NCBI RefSeq assembly: GCF_002869965.1
Contig: NZ_PEBS01000062.1
Location: 1 to 33,592, forward strand
DNA length: 33,592 nucleotides
DNA from: Janthinobacterium sp. ROICE36
GTDB taxonomy: Bacteria > Pseudomonadota > Gammaproteobacteria > Burkholderiales > Burkholderiaceae_D
Direction: 5' to 3'
This document shows, piece after piece, positions 31,225 to 33,592 of the stretch (its first letter is position 1; each line of letters opens with the position of its first letter). Under the pieces are notes generated by a model that had not been told where the DNA came from, ran no database searches, and worked only from the letters and a program-made list of their open reading frames with translations. A program made the position numbers and the translations under genes.

Positions 31225-31995
31225 TCAGGACTGTAGCTGCAAGGTCTTGACGATCTTGCTGTCTACCTTCTCGCCCGCGCCCGAAGTGGTATTCCGGCTT
31301 TCCTTGCGCAGCAACAATAAATGGTCACCGCTGACGCCATACTGGCGCGTCTCGTCCGTTTTTTGCGTAAAGCTGACGACGACGAAGGCGCGCCCGCTCA
31401 CGTCAAAGTGGAAATGGCTGGCCAGCGGCGTGCCGTCGGCGGCGATCCACACCTCGATGCCGCCTTCGAACTTCTTTACATACTTGCGGTCCTTTTCCGG
31501 CACCTTGTCGAGCGACAAGGTAAAACTGAGCAGGCGTGCCGGCTTGCCCTTGTAGTTATCCATCTTCTCGCCGCTGAACACGGCTTCCTCGATTTCGCGC
31601 GACAGGGCGTCCGCCGCCGACACCATGGACCGCAGCTCCGTCGCCTTCATTTCTCCCAGCGCAAAGCCGATCGGCGTCTTGACGTTCGGATCCTTTGCCT
31701 TGGCGCGCTGCTCGGTGTCCACTTTCGCCAGCAAATCCTTGCCATAGAGCACCTGCAAGCCCGCCGGCCCGCCCTCGACAGCCACCAATGCCTGGCCGCT
31801 ATCTTCTTCCGCCGCCTTGCCCTCGCCCTCGCGGCGCCAGGTTTTCGATTCGACCTGCGCCTTGATAGGCATCTGGCCCTGCAAGCGCGCCAGCGCCGCA
31901 GTCAAATCGGCCAAGCCATCGGCCCGCGCCGTACCGCAAAACAAACTGAACAAGCTTGCCACCACCAGGCCTTGCACTCCACCACGTCGTCGCAT
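31225..31995 (-). CDS. Exported protein of unknown function
   Basis: 256 residues. A signal peptide (RGGVQGLVVASLFSLFCGTARA) precedes a soluble protein with helical and beta-rich parts (LADLTAALARLQGQMPIKAQVE; KKFEGGIEVWIAADGTPLASHFHFDVSGRAFVVVSF). No catalytic motif is recognised. The beta-rich C-terminal half recalls periplasmic lipid-binding folds, but this is only an impression. GAGGA lies seven bases before the ATG. It stands alone and ends close to the convergent Cys-rich lipoprotein gene. Confidence 0.8.
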   Translation of the reverse strand: MRRRGGVQGLVVASLFSLFCGTARADGLADLTAALARLQGQMPIKAQVESKTWRREGEGKAAEEDSGQALVAVEGGPAGLQVLYGKDLLAKVDTEQRAKAKDPNVKTPIGFALGEMKATELRSMVSAADALSREIEEAVFSGEKMDNYKGKPARLLSFTLSLDKVPEKDRKYVKKFEGGIEVWIAADGTPLASHFHFDVSGRAFVVVSFTQKTDETRQYGVSGDHLLLLRKESRNTTSGAGEKVDSKIVKTLQLQS

Positions 31996-32072
31996 CGTCG
32001 CATCCTCATGTCACATATCGATGCCAAAACACCATGTTTTGGCCATCTGTTGCATTTGAACACAGCTAACTC

Positions 32073-32102
32073 TGGTCAGGTGGAAAGTCTTTCTGCTATA
32101 AT
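32073..32102 (+). promoter_or_regulatory. Promoter of the second tRNA-Phe gene
   Basis: TGGTCA (32073-32078), 18 bases, then a perfect TATAAT (32097-32102). The -10 is inside the repeat shared with copy 1; the -35 is not. Confidence 0.6.
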
Positions 32103-32195
32103 TCGCCGCCTTGGCCTGGTAGCTCAGTCGGTAGAGCAGAGGATTGAAAATCCTTGTGTCGGTGGTTCGATTCCGCCCCGGGCCACCAAGAATTC
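32092..32195 (+). repeat. 104-base direct repeat, copy 2 (tRNA-Phe unit)
   Basis: 103 of 104 bases equal copy 1 at 22442-22545. Identity stops sharply on both sides. Confidence 0.9.
32113..32188 (+). tRNA. tRNA-Phe (GAA), copy 2
   Basis: Identical over its 76 bases to the copy at 22463, with anticodon GAA and encoded CCA. It has its own promoter and a strong terminator. Base composition falls to its right, where a Sel1-repeat gene and an IS start. Confidence 0.97.
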
Positions 32196-32210
32196 AGCAG
32201 TACATAGCAA

Positions 32211-32237
32211 AAAAGCCAACCTTCGGGTTGGCTTTTT
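32211..32237 (+). terminator. Terminator of tRNA-Phe copy 2
   Basis: AAAAGCCAACC (32211-32221), TTCG tetraloop, GGTTGGCTTTT (32226-32236), then T. Eleven perfect pairs. Confidence 0.92.
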
Positions 32238-32378
32238 GTTTGCAGGCTCAAAAAAATCTTTGCCCCGGTCCATCTATGATGCCCGGTAGGCCACCGTACT
32301 TCGGGCGGCTCCGCTTGTTGCTCAGCGTTAATATACTCCACCATGCCGAGCACGACCGCCTGAGATCAGGGCGTTGGA

Positions 32379-33401
32379 CTATTCAGTTCTTGGCACCCAT
32401 GCCTTAACCTTTGCAAACATTTTTTCATGCGCCGCATCTGTCTCATTGCTGTCAAAGGAAGCAAGTAGCCTGGATAGGGTTGCGGCTTTATGGCCTCTGA
32501 AGCTAGATAACAGGCACCAGAAGTAAGCTTGCTGAATATCCTGCGGGACGCCTCTGCCGTAAAGGTACATCAAGCTTAAATTGTACTGCGCACCAGCATC
32601 ACCTTGATCCGCCGCTCGGCGATACCATTTAACCGCTTGCTTCTCATCCTTGATAGGCCCGCGACTGCTGGCATACAGCACACCCAGATTGTATTGCGCG
32701 TCGACGTAGCATTGCGCCGCCGCTTTTCGATACCAGCTCACAGCTTGCTGCTCGTCTTTCGGGACACCATCCCCACTGGCGAACACTAAGCCCAATTCAA
32801 GCTGTGCGTTGGCATGCCCTTGTTCAGCAGCCTTGCGATACCAGGTCACCGCCTGCTGACCGTCCTCATGCATGCCCCACCCGTCTGCCGCTGCCGTTCC
32901 CATACGATATTGCGCACGAGCAAACCCATCATCGGCGGCTCTGCGATACCAACTGATAGCTTGCACTGGATCCTTGGAAACCCCATGTCCGAATTCGTGC
33001 ATCCCTCCCATGAAAAACTGTGCGAGAGTGTAGCCCTGCTCTGCCGCCTTGCGATGCCAAGCCAGAGCCTGTTGCCAATCCTGGGGGACTCCCTTTCCTT
33101 TGCCGTACATTACGGCCAGGTTCTGCTGCGCATCTGCCAAGCCCTGTTCCGCAGCTTTTCGATACCATGAAACCGCCCGTTGCTCATCTTTTGAAGTACC
33201 CACGCCGTTGGCATACATCTCGCCCAACTTGTTCTGCGCCACCGCATTACCATCCGCAGCGAGTTTCGCGTAGCCCGTTAAAGATGCGGGGTAATCTTTC
33301 GGCTCATATGCTGTGTTGACTTCGTCTAATGTCGGGGACGACATAGCGGCTTCGGCAGCAAGTGCGAGTGTCAACAGACATGTCAAAAAATGGAATTTCA
33401 T
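32379..33401 (-). CDS. Sel1-repeat (tetratricopeptide-like) exported protein
   Basis: 340 residues from ATG 33401. A signal peptide (MKFHFLTCLLTLALAAEA) is followed by seven tandem 36-residue Sel1 repeats plus a partial eighth (consensus AVxWYRKAAEQGxAxAQxxLGxMYxxGxGVPKDxQQ), an alpha-solenoid for protein-protein contact. The repeats show as 108-base DNA periodicity. G+C is clearly lower than in all genes to the left, which points to a different origin. A longer open frame upstream to 33557 lacks a signal and runs into the IS end. An IS3-type element starts about 60 bases upstream of the ATG and may have replaced the original promoter. Confidence 0.9.
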   Translation of the reverse strand: MKFHFLTCLLTLALAAEAAMSSPTLDEVNTAYEPKDYPASLTGYAKLAADGNAVAQNKLGEMYANGVGTSKDEQRAVSWYRKAAEQGLADAQQNLAVMYGKGKGVPQDWQQALAWHRKAAEQGYTLAQFFMGGMHEFGHGVSKDPVQAISWYRRAADDGFARAQYRMGTAAADGWGMHEDGQQAVTWYRKAAEQGHANAQLELGLVFASGDGVPKDEQQAVSWYRKAAAQCYVDAQYNLGVLYASSRGPIKDEKQAVKWYRRAADQGDAGAQYNLSLMYLYGRGVPQDIQQAYFWCLLSSFRGHKAATLSRLLASFDSNETDAAHEKMFAKVKAWVPRTE

Positions 33402-33463
33402 GGTTGAATGACCTTTATCAGAAAAAATTTCTTCCAAACCATTTAGACGGAAAGTCACTACAT

Positions 33464-33592
33464 TGTATAGTGGATCCCGAATCTGAGACGATGGTTTAAG
33501 CTGTGGTCCGTGAAAGGATGACAGCAAATGAGTGAAGGTAAAAAACGTCGGGTACACACGGCCGAGTTCAAGGCGAAGGTCGGTCTGGAGGC
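33464..33592 (+). mobile_element. Left part of an IS3-family insertion sequence, cut by the window edge
   Basis: The first codons of an IS3-type OrfA (from 33528) imply an element end a short way upstream. TGTATAGTGGATCC at 33464 begins with the TG typical of IS3 termini and is the likely left end. The right end and target repeat lie outside the window. Confidence 0.5.
33528..33592 (+). CDS. IS3-family transposase OrfA, N-terminal fragment
   Basis: 21 codons are visible: MSEGKKRRVHTAEFKAKVGL continuing past the edge. The basic start and the (T/S)xEFKAKVxLEA block are the opening of the helix-turn-helix domain of IS3-family OrfA proteins, which bind the element ends. AAGGA lies nine bases before the ATG. 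Confidence 0.8.
   Translation, partial: MSEGKKRRVHTAEFKAKVGLE

Noticed and set aside
32096..32353. 85-codon minus-strand ORF over tRNA-Phe copy 2
   Set aside because: Most of it is the complement of the tRNA and its terminator; no similarity recognised in the rest.
32520..33300. CRISPR-like periodicity
   Set aside because: The 108-base periodicity is that of 36-residue Sel1 repeats inside a coding gene; no short identical repeats with spacers.

Overview
The window looks like chromosome from a GC-rich betaproteobacterium of the Oxalobacteraceae (Janthinobacterium, Duganella or Massilia type). The grounds are the rRNA leader type, the rpe-gph-trpEGDC linkage, the apaG/mltA neighbourhood and the protein sequences themselves. 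Most of it is ordinary core genome. No CRISPR array, prophage or defence island is visible.

Left edge (1-2750). On the minus strand there is an rRNA operon promoter, a boxA antiterminator and a leader with three strong stem-loops. The 16S gene itself lies just outside the window. Next come an enoyl-CoA hydratase (minus), a decayed MFS transporter (plus) and a universal stress gene with two tandem FNR/Anr-like boxes.

Cell envelope and central metabolism (2775-10870). This stretch holds mltA (minus), an unlisted 48-residue membrane protein divergent from it, apaG (minus), rpe-gph, and the tryptophan operon trpEGDC. Upstream of trpE there is a complete attenuator: a 30-codon leader peptide with four Trp codons, mutually exclusive stems, and a GC-rich terminator with a U-tract. 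A TonB-C-like lipoprotein follows trpC.

Minus-strand block (10820-22008). It contains a membrane diguanylate cyclase and a probable operon iorA-iorB-mocA plus an M61 peptidase. The first three make a Tat-exported molybdenum hydroxylase and its cofactor cytidylyltransferase. Then come dsbC, a UbiH-type FAD hydroxylase and a secreted S41 peptidase.

Right part (22050-33592). Two almost identical tRNA-Phe(GAA) genes lie 9.65 kb apart, each with its own promoter and terminator. Between them are a broken DASH-type cryptochrome/photolyase gene translationally coupled to an intact DUF2256 zinc-finger gene, a DUF2058 (YaiL) gene, a PsiF-repeat protein, another TonB-C lipoprotein, a PAS-GGDEF-EAL protein, an S9 peptidase and two exported proteins of unknown function. 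Beyond the second tRNA-Phe the base composition drops. A Sel1-repeat gene is followed at the window edge by the start of an IS3-family transposase, which may be the edge of an acquired segment.

The most rewarding regulatory find is the trp attenuator. The other items worth checking are the small membrane ORF overlapping the mltA upstream region, the terminator placed just in front of the S41 gene (possible small RNA or attenuated leader), the tandem FNR boxes, and the two genes lost by internal deletion.
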